From positions 1-64,000 of the forward strand of contig JBBQZO010000026.1 in the NCBI GenBank assembly GCA_038207625.1: DNA of 64,000 bases, given 5' to 3'. Made by a program: the position numbers and the translations under genes. Positions 17,384-26,572 of the stretch are shown in pieces (the stretch's first letter is position 1; every line of letters begins with the position of its first letter). The notes under the pieces are model-generated. The model made no database searches. It was not told the DNA's origin and was given only the letters and a program-made list of their open reading frames with translations. The DNA is from JBBQZO01 sp038207625. Its GTDB lineage: Bacteria > Pseudomonadota > Gammaproteobacteria > Burkholderiales > Burkholderiaceae_D.

Positions 17384-18841
17384 TTGATCCTCTCCCCACC
17401 GTTGTACCGCAGCCGGCGCCTGGGCGCCTTGCTGTGTCTGGCGTGCGCGCTGCTGGGCGGCGCCGTCCAGGCCGCACAGACCAGCAAGGTCACCGAGCGC
17501 AGCAAGCAAAAGGCGCTCGCCGAGACCACCCGCGCCAGCCTGCAGCAAAAGCTGTCGGCCTTGAAGCGCGACATCGGGCGCACCGAAAGCGAAAAGGACA
17601 GCGCCGCCGATACCCTGGCCGCGTCCGAAAAAGCGATTTCCAACGCCAACCGTTCGCTGCGCGACCTGACGGACGAACAAAGCCAGACCAGTGCCAAGCT
17701 CAATGAACTGGCCGCCAGCGGCGTGCAGCTGGCGCAGACCATCGAGGCGCAGAAAAAGCAGCTCGCCACGCTGCTGCGCGAGCAGTACGTGGCCGGCAAC
17801 GAGGACCGCATCAAGCTGCTGCTGTCGGGCGACAATCCGAACCGCATCAACCGCGACCTGCAGATGATGGCCTATGTGTCGCAGGCCCAGGCGCGCCTGC
17901 TGGGCGCGCTGCGTACCAATCTGGCGGCGGTCGAGGCCAATCAGCATGAGGCGCAGAACGCCAAGGATGAACTTGACGAGATCGCCCAGGAACAGCACGA
18001 GCAGAAAACCGTGCTCGAACAGGAAAAGGCGCGCCGCGCCGCCCTGCTGGGCACGCTGTCGCAGCGGCTGGCAGCGCAGCGCAAGGAAGCGGGCAATATC
18101 GAACGCGACGAACAACGCCTCGACGGCCTGGTCGGCAAACTGTCCAAGCTGATCAAGGACGAGGCCGAGGCCGCAGCGGCCGAACAGCGCCGCCAGGAGG
18201 CCTTGGCCGCCAAGGCCCGCGCCGACGCGCAGGCCAGGGCGCAGGCGCGCGCACTGGCCAGGGCGAAGGCCCAGGCCGAGCGCGAACGGCTGGCCAAAGA
18301 GGCCGCCAGACCGGGCGTCAAACCGGCCGTGCCGGTCAAGCCCGAGCCGGTCGAAGCGCCCGAGCCGGAGCTGGCGCAACAGCCCACCGAGGCCAAGCCG
18401 GAAACCAAGCCGGCCGCCATTTCGCTGGCGCCGGCCGCACCCGACGGCGCCTTTGCCAGCCTGCGCGGGCAGTTGCGCGCGCCCGTCAGCGGCAAGGTCG
18501 CCGTCAAGTTCGGCAGCAAGCGCGACGACGCGCCGCGCTGGAAAGGCGTGTTCCTCAAGGTCGACGAGGGCAGCGACGTCAAGGCGGTGGCGGCCGGGCG
18601 GGTGATCTATGCCGACTGGGTGCGCGGCTACGGCAACCTGATCATGGTCGATCACGGCAGCGGGTACTGGACCATTTATGGTTTCAACCAGTCGCTGTTC
18701 AAGCGCGCCGGCGACGCCGTCAAGAGCGGCGAGTCGATCGCCAGCGCCGGCAAGACAGGGGGGCAGCAGGAATCGGGTTTATACTTTGAGATGCGACACA
18801 ACACACTTCCCTTCGATCCGGTCGGCTGGGTCAAGTTCTAG
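17384..18841 (+). CDS. envC: EnvC-like amidase activator (degenerate LytM/M23 protein)
   Basis: Periplasmic activator of septal N-acetylmuramyl amidases, 485 residues. A signal peptide (to about residue 30) is followed by long coiled coils (about 35-250), an Ala/Arg/Pro-rich linker (265-345) and a C-terminal LytM domain (about 360-485). The zinc ligands are not conserved: the usual second-ligand HxH is replaced in YFEMRHN and the first His by VFLKVDEG. This matches non-enzymatic EnvC. The likely start is TTG 17384, 3 bases after gpmA stops, with TAGG as a poor ribosome site, suggesting translational coupling. Confidence 0.88.
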   Translation: MILSPPLYRSRRLGALLCLACALLGGAVQAAQTSKVTERSKQKALAETTRASLQQKLSALKRDIGRTESEKDSAADTLAASEKAISNANRSLRDLTDEQSQTSAKLNELAASGVQLAQTIEAQKKQLATLLREQYVAGNEDRIKLLLSGDNPNRINRDLQMMAYVSQAQARLLGALRTNLAAVEANQHEAQNAKDELDEIAQEQHEQKTVLEQEKARRAALLGTLSQRLAAQRKEAGNIERDEQRLDGLVGKLSKLIKDEAEAAAAEQRRQEALAAKARADAQARAQARALARAKAQAERERLAKEAARPGVKPAVPVKPEPVEAPEPELAQQPTEAKPETKPAAISLAPAAPDGAFASLRGQLRAPVSGKVAVKFGSKRDDAPRWKGVFLKVDEGSDVKAVAAGRVIYADWVRGYGNLIMVDHGSGYWTIYGFNQSLFKRAGDAVKSGESIASAGKTGGQQESGLYFEMRHNTLPFDPVGWVKF

Positions 18842-18884
18842 CACGGTCATTTTGGCTTCTTTTTTCGCGGATAACGGTACATAC

Positions 18885-20372
18885 ATGGGCATGAAATTGA
18901 AGAGCGTCGGTCTGATCGGGTTTGGCATGGTGGCAGGGGTGGCAGCCTCGTTCCAGTTTTCCGCCGTGGCGCAAAAAGGCCCCGAGACGGCGCTGCCGTT
19001 GGGCGAACTGCGCCAACTGGCCGACGTGTTCAGCCTGATCAAGAGCGACTACGTCGAGCCGGTCGAGGACAAGAAGCTGCTCGCCGAAGCCATCTCCGGC
19101 ATGGTGGCCTCGCTCGACCCGCACTCGGTCTATCTCGACAAGAAAGCCTTCCAGGAAATGCGCGAGAGCATGCAGGGGCGCTTCGTCGGCCTGGGCATCG
19201 AGGTGGCGATGGACGACGGCTACGTGAAGGTGGTCGCGCCGATCGAGGATTCGCCCGCCTGGCGCGCCGGCATCAAGGCGGGCGATCTGGTCACCCGCAT
19301 CGACGGGGTGCTGGTCAAGGGCATGAACCTGGACGAGGCGATCAAGAAGATGCGCGGTGATCCGCACACCAAGATCACGCTGACAATTTCGCGCCGCGGC
19401 GAGGACAAGCCGTTGACGATCCCGGTAATGCGCGAGGAGATCATCGTGCAAAGCATCAAGGGCAAGATGATCGAGCCGGGCTATGTGTGGTTGCGCATCA
19501 CCCAGTTCCAGGAGCAGACGGTCGAGGACATGGCCAAGAAGCTGGGCGCGCTGTATGCCCAGGACCCGCATATCAAGGGCATCGTGCTGGACCTGCGCAA
19601 CGATCCGGGCGGCTTGCTGCCCGGTGCGATCGGCGTCTCGGCCGCCTTCCTGCCAAAGGACGCCGAAATCGTCTCGACCAACGGCCAATTGGCCGATTCG
19701 AAGCAGAGTTTTTACGGCCGGCGCGAGTTCTACGCCGAACAGGCCGGCCCTGATCCGCTGGCCAAGTTGCCGGCGGCGCTGAAAACGGTGCCGATCGTGG
19801 TGCTGGTCAACGTCGGTTCGGCCTCGGCCTCGGAGATCGTGGCCGGCGCGCTGCAGGACTACAAGCGCGCCATCATCATGGGCAGCCAGACTTTCGGCAA
19901 GGGTTCGGTGCAGACCTTGCGCCAGCTGTCGGCCGACACCGCCGTCAAGCTGACCACGGCGCGCTACTACACGCCCAATAAACGCTCGATCCAGGCGCGC
20001 GGCATCATCCCCGACCTGATGGTCGACGAATACGCCGACGGCGCCGGACTCGATGGCTTGGGTGTGCGCGAAGCCGATCTGGGCAAGCATCTGGCCAACG
20101 AGGGCGACAAGAGTGGCGACGAGGCGGCGCGCGCACGGCGCGACGATCTGGAAGAAGAGCAGCGCATCATCGCGCAAGAGAAAAAGCGCAAGCCGCTCGA
20201 ATACGGCAGCAAGGACGACTTCCAGCTGGCTCAGGCGATCAAGCACTTCAAGGGCTTGCCGCTGCAGCTGTCGAAGGTCAAGCCGGACCTGCGCAGCGAG
20301 CCCGAGGCCGACAAGGCCGCACCCAAGGCCGCGCCGAAGGTGCCGGACTTGCAGCACGGCAGCAAGAAGTAA
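18885..20372 (+). CDS. ctpA: C-terminal processing protease, S41 family
   Basis: Periplasmic Tsp/CtpA-type protease with a Ser-Lys dyad, 495 residues. An N-terminal signal or anchor (MKLKSVGLIGFGMVAGVAAS) precedes a helical region and a PDZ domain (about 100-185, AWRAGIKAGDLVTRIDG). The S41 catalytic domain carries the nucleophile in VGSASASEI and the lysine in FGKGSVQT. A charged C-terminal tail follows. It is preceded by envC, a frequent pairing reflecting joint roles in wall-enzyme control. ATG 18885 and ATG 18891 are both possible starts. Confidence 0.95.
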   Translation: MGMKLKSVGLIGFGMVAGVAASFQFSAVAQKGPETALPLGELRQLADVFSLIKSDYVEPVEDKKLLAEAISGMVASLDPHSVYLDKKAFQEMRESMQGRFVGLGIEVAMDDGYVKVVAPIEDSPAWRAGIKAGDLVTRIDGVLVKGMNLDEAIKKMRGDPHTKITLTISRRGEDKPLTIPVMREEIIVQSIKGKMIEPGYVWLRITQFQEQTVEDMAKKLGALYAQDPHIKGIVLDLRNDPGGLLPGAIGVSAAFLPKDAEIVSTNGQLADSKQSFYGRREFYAEQAGPDPLAKLPAALKTVPIVVLVNVGSASASEIVAGALQDYKRAIIMGSQTFGKGSVQTLRQLSADTAVKLTTARYYTPNKRSIQARGIIPDLMVDEYADGAGLDGLGVREADLGKHLANEGDKSGDEAARARRDDLEEEQRIIAQEKKRKPLEYGSKDDFQLAQAIKHFKGLPLQLSKVKPDLRSEPEADKAAPKAAPKVPDLQHGSKK

Positions 20373-20391
20373 TGGGGCAGGGACGCGCCTG

Positions 20392-21138
20392 ATGAACGAC
20401 CAGCAGCTGTTGCGCTATTCGCGCCATATCCTGCTCGACGAGATCGGCATCGAGGGCCAGCAACGTGTGCTGGACGCGCATGCGCTGGTGATCGGTGCCG
20501 GCGGGCTTGGTTCGCCCGCCGCGCTGTACCTGGCCTCGGCCGGGGTAGGCACCATCACGCTGGTCGACGACGACGACGTCGACCTGACCAATTTGCAGCG
20601 CCAGATCTTGCATACCACCGCGCGGGTGGGCCAGCCCAAGGTCGACTCGGCGCGCAACGCGCTGCACCAGATTAATCCCGAGATCACCATCCACGCGCTG
20701 CGCGAACGGGTCCAGGACGCGCGTCTGGCCGAGCTGGTACAGGCCGCCAGCGTGGTGCTCGACTGCAGCGACAACTTCGCCACCCGCCACGCGGTCAACC
20801 GCGCCTGCGTGGCGCACAAAGTGCCGCTGGTGTCGGGCGCGGTGATCCGCTTCGACGGCCAGATCAGCGTGTTCGACCCGCGCAGCGCCGCCTCGCCGTG
20901 CTACTCCTGCCTGTTCCCGCAGGACCAGCAGTTCGAGGACGCCGCCTGCAGCAGCATGGGCGTGTTCGCCCCGCTGGTGGGGGTGATTGGCGCGATGCAG
21001 GCGGCCGAGGCGCTCAAGCTGATGATCGGCATCGGCCAATCGCTGGCCGGGCGCCTGCTGCTGCTGGACGGGCGCGCCATGGAGTGGAACACGATCGGCA
21101 TTGCGCGCAACCCCGCCTGCCCGGTGTGCGGCGCCTGA
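20392..21138 (+). CDS. moeB: MoeB/ThiF-family adenylyltransferase
   Basis: E1-like enzyme that adenylates the C-terminus of a ubiquitin-like sulfur carrier (MoaD or ThiS). The 248 residues show the nucleotide motif VIGAGGLGSP (about 33-42), the DDDDVDLTNLQRQ block and DCSDNFATR. Candidate zinc ligands are the CYSC pair and the C-terminal CPVC pair. Whether it serves molybdopterin or thiamine synthesis cannot be decided here, but betaproteobacterial copies after ctpA are usually called MoeB. Confidence 0.9.
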   Translation: MNDQQLLRYSRHILLDEIGIEGQQRVLDAHALVIGAGGLGSPAALYLASAGVGTITLVDDDDVDLTNLQRQILHTTARVGQPKVDSARNALHQINPEITIHALRERVQDARLAELVQAASVVLDCSDNFATRHAVNRACVAHKVPLVSGAVIRFDGQISVFDPRSAASPCYSCLFPQDQQFEDAACSSMGVFAPLVGVIGAMQAAEALKLMIGIGQSLAGRLLLLDGRAMEWNTIGIARNPACPVCGA

Positions 21139-21166
21139 CATTCCCCTTTTTTCAAACGGAGCAACG

Positions 21167-23221
21167 ATGAAGACTCTGAGCGCAGCGCTGGCGCTGGCCT
21201 TGGTCGCGAACGGCGGCGCGGCGGCCAGCGCGGCCACCGACGCGACCCGCTATCTGATTTTCGTCGATAACGACAAGCTGGCCGGCGAACAGCGCGTCGA
21301 GCGGGGCGCCGACGGTGTCACGCGGGTGCACTACGCATTCAAGAACAATGGACGCGGACCGGAGCTTGACGAGCAGTTCCGCTTCAACAAAGACGGCACG
21401 CTGGCCGCCTACCAGGTCAAGGGCAGTTCCACCTTCGGCGCGCCGGTGGACGAACAATTTAGCCGTGGCGCGGCGAGCGCCAGCTGGCAGTCCACGTCGG
21501 AGCACGGCAGCAGCGCCGTCAAGGGCGCGGCCTTGTATGTGCCGCTGAACGGCTCGTACGAAATGACGTCGCTGGCGCTGGGCGCGCTGGCGGGCAGCAA
21601 CGCCAGCCTGGCGTTGCTGCCCTCGGGCGCGCTCAGCTTTCGCAAGCTCGACGAGATGATCCTCAGCCACGCCGGTGTGAGCCGCAAGGTGCAGCTGCTG
21701 GCGCAGAGCGGGCTGGGGCTGTCGCCCAGCTTCGTGTGGGCCGGCACGGGCGTCAAGCCGCGTCTGTTCGCCGCCATCAATCCCGGTGCGACGACGCTGA
21801 TCGAACAGGGCTGGGAAAGCCATGGCGCGGCGCTGGCGGCGCGCCAAAAGCTGGCCGAAAGCCGCATGCTGGCCGACTTGGCCGGCCACTTGCAGCACCG
21901 GTTGGATGGCGTGACGGTGCTGCGCAACGCGCGCGTGTTCGACAGCGACAAGGCCGAGCTGACCGCGCCGATGGATGTGTACCTGCTGCGCGGGAAAATC
22001 ACCGCCGTGCTGCCAGCGGGATCGGACGCGCGCGGCGCCAGCGCCGAGATCGATGCGGCCGGGCGCATCCTGTTGCCCGGCCTGTTTGACATGCATGCGC
22101 ACGTGAGCCGCTGGGAAGGCGGCCTGAATCTGGCCGCCGGCGTGACCAGCGTGCGCGACATGGGCAACGACAACGTGCAGCTGCAGCAGATGGTCGACGA
22201 AATCACCGACGGCAAGCTGCTCTCGCCGCAGATCGTGCCGAGCGGCTTCCTGGAGGGCGAGAGCCCGTACTCGGCCAAACTCGGCTATGTGATCCGCGAC
22301 CTGGGCGGCGCCAAGAACGCGGTCGACTGGTACGCCCAGCACGGCTATCCGCAGCTGAAAATCTACAACTCGTTTCCAGCGGCGCTGCTGCGCGACACGG
22401 TCGCCTATGCGCACAGCCGCGGCATGCGGGTGTCCGGCCACGTGCCGGCCGGGCTGCGCGCGCAGGATGTCGTCGAACGGGGCTTCGACGAAATCCAGCA
22501 CATCAATCAGCTGATGCTCAATTTCCTGGTCACGCCCGCCACCGACACGCGCACGCTGGAGCGTTTCGTGCTGCCGTCGGAGAAAGTGGCGGGACTCGAT
22601 TTCGACGCGGCGCCGGTGCAGCAATTTATCGCCACGCTGGCCGCCAAACAGATCGTGATCGACCCGACGATGGCCGCATTCGCCTTCCTGAAGCAGCGCG
22701 ACGGCGACCTGAGCGTGCCGTTCGCCGCCGTCGCCGCGCACCTGCCGCCCGACGTGCAGCGCAGCTTGTACGTGGGCGGCATGAAGATCGCCGACGACGC
22801 CACCTTGCAGCGCTACCAGCGCTCCTACGCCAAGATGGTCGAGTTTGTCGGGCGCCTGTACCGGGCCGGCGTGCCGCTGGTGGCCGGCACCGACGACCTG
22901 GCCGGCTTCACCTTGCAGGCCGAACTGGAAATGCTGGTGCAGGCGGGCCTGCGTCCGGTCGACGCGCTGCAGATCGCCACCCGCAACGGCGCGCGTTACA
23001 CCCGCACCAGCGATCAGCGCGGCTCGATCACGCCGGGCAAGCTGGCCGACCTGGTGCTGGTCGATGGCGATCCGACGCGCCAGATCGGCGACATCCGCAA
23101 GGTCGCTTTGGTGATCACGCGCGGTGTGCTGATCTACCCGCACGAGATCGACCAGGCGCTGGGCATCGCGCCGTTCGTCAGTGCCGCGCCGCGCTTGCGC
23201 GCGCTGGTTCGGCAACCGTAA
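21167..23221 (+). CDS. Secreted amidohydrolase-superfamily protein with extra N-terminal domain
   Basis: A 684-residue protein with a signal peptide (1-22). Residues about 25-240 form an unrecognised beta-rich region. An imidazolonepropionase-like amidohydrolase fold follows (about 260-680). Metal-binding motifs are visible: MHAHVSRW, SGHVPAGL, DEIQHINQ and the terminal AGTDDLAGF. Such enzymes are metal-dependent hydrolases or peptidases; the substrate is not predictable. It starts 28 bases after moeB and ends before a decayed region. Confidence 0.85.
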   Translation: MKTLSAALALALVANGGAAASAATDATRYLIFVDNDKLAGEQRVERGADGVTRVHYAFKNNGRGPELDEQFRFNKDGTLAAYQVKGSSTFGAPVDEQFSRGAASASWQSTSEHGSSAVKGAALYVPLNGSYEMTSLALGALAGSNASLALLPSGALSFRKLDEMILSHAGVSRKVQLLAQSGLGLSPSFVWAGTGVKPRLFAAINPGATTLIEQGWESHGAALAARQKLAESRMLADLAGHLQHRLDGVTVLRNARVFDSDKAELTAPMDVYLLRGKITAVLPAGSDARGASAEIDAAGRILLPGLFDMHAHVSRWEGGLNLAAGVTSVRDMGNDNVQLQQMVDEITDGKLLSPQIVPSGFLEGESPYSAKLGYVIRDLGGAKNAVDWYAQHGYPQLKIYNSFPAALLRDTVAYAHSRGMRVSGHVPAGLRAQDVVERGFDEIQHINQLMLNFLVTPATDTRTLERFVLPSEKVAGLDFDAAPVQQFIATLAAKQIVIDPTMAAFAFLKQRDGDLSVPFAAVAAHLPPDVQRSLYVGGMKIADDATLQRYQRSYAKMVEFVGRLYRAGVPLVAGTDDLAGFTLQAELEMLVQAGLRPVDALQIATRNGARYTRTSDQRGSITPGKLADLVLVDGDPTRQIGDIRKVALVITRGVLIYPHEIDQALGIAPFVSAAPRLRALVRQP

Positions 23222-23250
23222 GCGGGTCCGGCGCGCGCCAGGTCAGCGCG

Positions 23251-23560
23251 ATGGGCAAGCCCGACAAGGCCCTGCCGATACTGCTGCACGGGCACGCCGA
23301 TCGACTGGCCAGCGCGCGGCGCAAGCTGCAGGCCTTGCCGCCGAGCATGCGGCAAGGCGGCAGCGTGACGGCGCTGGTGCCGAGCATCGCCATGCGCAAC
23401 GGTGATGCGCGTCGTCGCGCCTGGCCAGTTCGGATGCCTTGCGCGTGCGCTACGAGCGCTTGTTCAAGGGGCAGCAACAGCGCGGCGAGCTGGTCGGGCC
23501 GGCCCGTCAATACGCGCAAAGCAGGCCTGCGCGCCCGGCGCGGACCGACGATTTGACCCG
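23251..23560 (+). pseudogene. Frameshifted gene remnant of unknown identity
   Basis: The 418 bases between the amidohydrolase and gspG contain no intact gene, but two plus-strand segments use host-like codons. From about 23251 to 23405, frame 1 reads KPDKALPILLHGHADRLASA onward. From about 23415 to 23530, frame 3 reads SSDALRVRYERLFKGQQQRG onward. A frame change near 23400-23420 would join them into one protein. I do not recognise the family. A real non-coding spacer is the alternative. The last part (23560-23639) holds the gspG promoter. Confidence 0.4.
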
Positions 23561-23575
23561 ATTACACGACTGTTT

Positions 23576-23604
23576 TTGTCGTTGCGACGATTCGGCCTTA
23601 TACT
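23576..23604 (+). promoter_or_regulatory. Probable promoter of the gsp operon
   Basis: TTGTCG (23576-23581) and TATACT (23599-23604) are spaced 17 bases apart, 35 bases before the gspG start. This is the only good promoter-like pair found before the twelve-gene secretion operon. Confidence 0.5.
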
Positions 23605-23639
23605 CTGACTTCATCCTTTGCCAACACTGACCTAATCAT

Positions 23640-24080
23640 ATGCAAATTGCTTCGAATCGCCGCCGCACACGCGGCTTCACGCTGGTCGAGATCATGGTCG
23701 TGGTCGTCATTATCGGCATCCTCGGCGCGCTGGTCGTGCCCAAGCTGCTGGGACGCACGGGCGAGTCGCGCGTGGTCGCCGCCAGGGTCGACATTTCGAC
23801 CTTGATGTCGGCGCTCAAGCTCTACAAGCTCGACAATCAGCGCTACCCCACCACCGAGCAGAGCCTGACGGCGCTGACCACCAAGCCCACCGCCGGCCCG
23901 GCCGCGAATGGCTGGAAGACCGGTGGCTATATCGATAAATTGCCGAAAGATCCGTGGGGCAATCCCTACCAGTATCTGTCGCCCGGCATCCACGGCGAGG
24001 TCGACATCTTCTCGCTGGGCGCTGACGGTCAGCCGGGCGGCAGCGGCGAAGATGCCGATATCGGTTCGTGGGAAAACTGA
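23640..24080 (+). CDS. gspG: Type II secretion major pseudopilin GspG
   Basis: Main subunit of the T2SS pseudopilus, 146 residues. The type IV prepilin leader ends at RG, followed by FTLVEIMVVVVIIGILGAL with Glu at position 5 of the mature protein. The C-terminal DPWGNPYQYLSPG and ADGQPGGSGEDADIGSW are GspG signatures, including the calcium-site acidic residues. It is the first gene of the gspGHIJKLMNDEFC operon. Confidence 0.97.
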   Translation: MQIASNRRRTRGFTLVEIMVVVVIIGILGALVVPKLLGRTGESRVVAARVDISTLMSALKLYKLDNQRYPTTEQSLTALTTKPTAGPAANGWKTGGYIDKLPKDPWGNPYQYLSPGIHGEVDIFSLGADGQPGGSGEDADIGSWEN

Positions 24081-24088
24081 GTCAGGCC

Positions 24089-24568
24089 ATGCCCAAGCGT
24101 CGGCCAGTGCGCGTTGCGCGCGGCTTCACGCTGGTGGAGCTGATGGTGGTGGTTGTCATCATCGGCATCACGCTGGGGATGGTGTCGCTCAACGCCCTTC
24201 CCAGCCAGGACCAGAATCTGCAGAACGAGGCCCAGCGCATCGCGCTGCTGTTGCAGCTGGCGCGCGATGAAGCGATCGTGCGCAACCGCCTGGTCGCCTT
24301 CGAAGCCGATGCCGAACACTATCGTTTTCTGGTGCGCAACGATACCAGCTGGGCGCCCGTGCTCGAGGATGACCTGCTGCGCGAGCGCGCGTTCAAGAAC
24401 GCCCCGGTGGCGCTGTCGATCGATCCGCCCGTCAGCGGCGTGGTCGGTCCTTTGCGCATCACCTTCGGACGCGAACCGGTCGACAAGCCGTTCGTGCTGA
24501 CGCTGGCCAGCGGCACGCACGCCGCCGCCATCCGCGCCGACGGCATCGGCCACTTTGTCGTCGAATGA
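24089..24568 (+). CDS. gspH: Type II secretion minor pseudopilin GspH
   Basis: Minor pseudopilin of about 159 residues. A basic leader (MPKRRPVRVARG) is followed by FTLVELMVVVVIIGITLGM with Glu5, then a GspH-type beta domain. Start placed at ATG 24089, 8 bases after gspG ends. A GTG at 24068 overlaps gspG by 13 bases and cannot be excluded. The gene overlaps gspI by 4 bases. Confidence 0.9.
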   Translation: MPKRRPVRVARGFTLVELMVVVVIIGITLGMVSLNALPSQDQNLQNEAQRIALLLQLARDEAIVRNRLVAFEADAEHYRFLVRNDTSWAPVLEDDLLRERAFKNAPVALSIDPPVSGVVGPLRITFGREPVDKPFVLTLASGTHAAAIRADGIGHFVVE

Positions 24569-24948
24569 TGGGCCGCCCGATGCGCCGTGCCAGCGCCGGC
24601 TTCACCCTGCTCGAAGTGCTGGTGGCGCTGGTCATCGTCGGCACCGCGCTGGGCGCTTCGCTGCGCGCAGTGGGCAGCCTGACCCAGAACAGCAGCGAGC
24701 TGCGCAGCACCATGATGGCCACCTGGTCGGCCGAAAACCAGCTGGTCAAAGTACGTCTTTCGAAACAGTTTCCCGCCATCGGCAAGCAGACTTTCGACTG
24801 TCCGCAGGGCGACCTGGTGCTGGTGTGCGACCAGGAAGTGCTGGGCACCTTGAATCCGCGCCTGCGCCGCGTCGAGGTGAGCGTGTACAACGTCGACAAT
24901 CGCGCGCGCCGCATCGTCAAGCTGTTCCAACTGGTGCTCAACGAATGA
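24565..24948 (+). CDS. gspI: Type II secretion minor pseudopilin GspI
   Basis: Minor pseudopilin of 127 residues with prepilin motif SAG then FTLLEVLVALVIVGTALGAS, Glu5 present. GspI, J and K form the tip complex of the pseudopilus. A pair of cysteines (in FDCPQGDLVLVCDQ) may form a disulphide in the periplasm. It overlaps gspH and gspJ by 4 bases each. Confidence 0.93.
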   Translation: MMGRPMRRASAGFTLLEVLVALVIVGTALGASLRAVGSLTQNSSELRSTMMATWSAENQLVKVRLSKQFPAIGKQTFDCPQGDLVLVCDQEVLGTLNPRLRRVEVSVYNVDNRARRIVKLFQLVLNE

Positions 24949-25538
24949 GGCGCGCGCGCGGTTTCACGCTGGTCGAACTGCTGGTGGCGATCAGCATCCT
25001 GGCGTTGGTGGCCGTGCTGGGCTGGCGCGGACTCGATGGCATCGTGCGCGCGCGCATCGCCCTGACGGCGCAGATGGAGACCACGCGCGGCATGCAGCTC
25101 GCGTTCGCCCAGATGCAAAGCGATTGCCAGCACATGGTCACGCCCGAACAGGTGCATCTGCGCCCGTACCTGCTGGCCGATCACGACCGCCTGACCATGG
25201 TGCGCACGGTGTTCGCCGAAAACGAGCCGACCCGCCTGCAAGTGGTGGCCTATCGCATCATTGACGGGGTGCTGACACGGCGCGAGTCGGCCGGTGTGCG
25301 CGACCTGATCGCGCTCGACGCCGCCTGGAAGGCCGCCACCGGCGACGCCGACAGCAGCGCCCCGGTGGTGCTGCAGCAGGGTGTCACCGGGATGCTGGTC
25401 CAGGTCTGGAGCGGCACCGGCTGGATGGTACTGACGGCCGCCGCGCCGCTGGTGGCCCCGAGCGGGCTGGAGGTGGCGCTGCAGGTCAAGGGGCAGACCA
25501 CCAGCATGACCAAAGCCTTTTTGCTGGGCGGCGTATGA
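24945..25538 (+). CDS. gspJ: Type II secretion minor pseudopilin GspJ
   Basis: Tip-complex pseudopilin of 197 residues. The very short leader MRRARG precedes FTLVELLVAISILALVAVLG with Glu5. The GspJ-type globular domain contains RARIALTAQMETTRGMQLAF and QLQVVAYRI-like strands. The ATG overlaps the gspI stop as ATGA, so translation is probably coupled. Confidence 0.93.
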   Translation: MRRARGFTLVELLVAISILALVAVLGWRGLDGIVRARIALTAQMETTRGMQLAFAQMQSDCQHMVTPEQVHLRPYLLADHDRLTMVRTVFAENEPTRLQVVAYRIIDGVLTRRESAGVRDLIALDAAWKAATGDADSSAPVVLQQGVTGMLVQVWSGTGWMVLTAAAPLVAPSGLEVALQVKGQTTSMTKAFLLGGV

Positions 25539-26536
25539 TGCGCCGCCAATTCCAGCGCCAGCGCGGCGTGGCCGTGATCACCGCCTTGCTGCTGACGACG
25601 CTGGCGGTGACGATCGTGGCCAGCCTGTTCTGGCAGCAGCAGGTGCAGGTGCGCTCGATGGAAAACCAGCGTCTGCACCTGCAGACCAAATGGATCGTGC
25701 GTGGCGCGATGGACTGGGCCCGTCTGATCCTGCACCAGTCCGGCGTCGACAACCAGGGCTTGACCACGCTCGACGGGGTGTGGGCCACGCCGCTGGCCGA
25801 AACGCGCATGGACCAGTACATTGAACGCGACCGGGTCGAGGGCGAAACCTTCGACGCGACACTGTCGGGCCATGTCACGGATGCGCAGGCGCGCTACAAT
25901 CTGAATAAATTGGCAACCCAACGCCAGATCGACAAAAATCAGGTGAAGGTGTTCGAGAGCTTGCTGCGCAATCTGGGTCTGGACGGCGCGCTGGCGATGA
26001 CGGCCGCGCAAGGCCTGGCCAGATCGCAGCTGGCGCCGCCGCAGGGCCAGCCGGCGCCGCAGGGCAATTTGCTGCCGCCCATGGCGCTGCAGGCTGACAG
26101 TGCGCCGCTTGACCTGATACAGTTGGATGATTTGCTGGCGCTGCCGGGCTATACGCCGGATGTCGTGGCCAAGCTGCGCGATTTTGTGGTGGTGTTGCCA
26201 GCGCCGGCGGTCGGTACTCCCGGGCCGATGACGCTGCCCGGCGTGAATGCCAACACGGCGCCGGCGGAAGTGCTGGCGGCGGTGCTGGGCGTGCCGTTGT
26301 CACAGGGACAGTCGCTGGTGCAGGCGCGCAAGCAGGCGCCGTTCAATGACCCGACCAAAGTGACGCTTGCGCTGGGCATCACGTCGACCCCCGCGGGGAT
26401 CGACGTCAAGAGCGATTATTTTCTGGTGTATAGCAAGGTGCGCCTGGAGCGCGCCGCGCTGGACGCGGAGGCGCTGATCTGGCGCCAGGCGTCCAGCGGC
26501 GGTCGCACCACGCTGGTCTGGATACGGGAAAACTAG
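25535..26536 (+). CDS. gspK: Type II secretion tip pseudopilin GspK
   Basis: Largest pseudopilin, 333 residues, capping the GspI-J-K tip. After the leader MMRRQFQRQRG the mature N-terminus VAVITALLLTTLAVTIVASL lacks Glu at position 5, as is normal for GspK. The large domain carries the family's helix-hairpin-helix-like NANTAPAEVLAAVLG block. It overlaps gspJ by 4 bases and is followed by a 36-base gap before gspL. Confidence 0.93.
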   Translation: MMRRQFQRQRGVAVITALLLTTLAVTIVASLFWQQQVQVRSMENQRLHLQTKWIVRGAMDWARLILHQSGVDNQGLTTLDGVWATPLAETRMDQYIERDRVEGETFDATLSGHVTDAQARYNLNKLATQRQIDKNQVKVFESLLRNLGLDGALAMTAAQGLARSQLAPPQGQPAPQGNLLPPMALQADSAPLDLIQLDDLLALPGYTPDVVAKLRDFVVVLPAPAVGTPGPMTLPGVNANTAPAEVLAAVLGVPLSQGQSLVQARKQAPFNDPTKVTLALGITSTPAGIDVKSDYFLVYSKVRLERAALDAEALIWRQASSGGRTTLVWIREN

Positions 26537-26572
26537 CACAATGAACACGGAAATGAACGAAAGCGAGATCCT

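Noticed and set aside
16529..18655. Minus-strand ORF of 708 codons opposite gpmA and envC
   Set aside because: Antisense to two confident genes, with no family resemblance.
21152..23215. Minus-strand ORF of 687 codons opposite the amidohydrolase
   Set aside because: The plus strand has a signal peptide and metal motifs; the minus translation is low-complexity.
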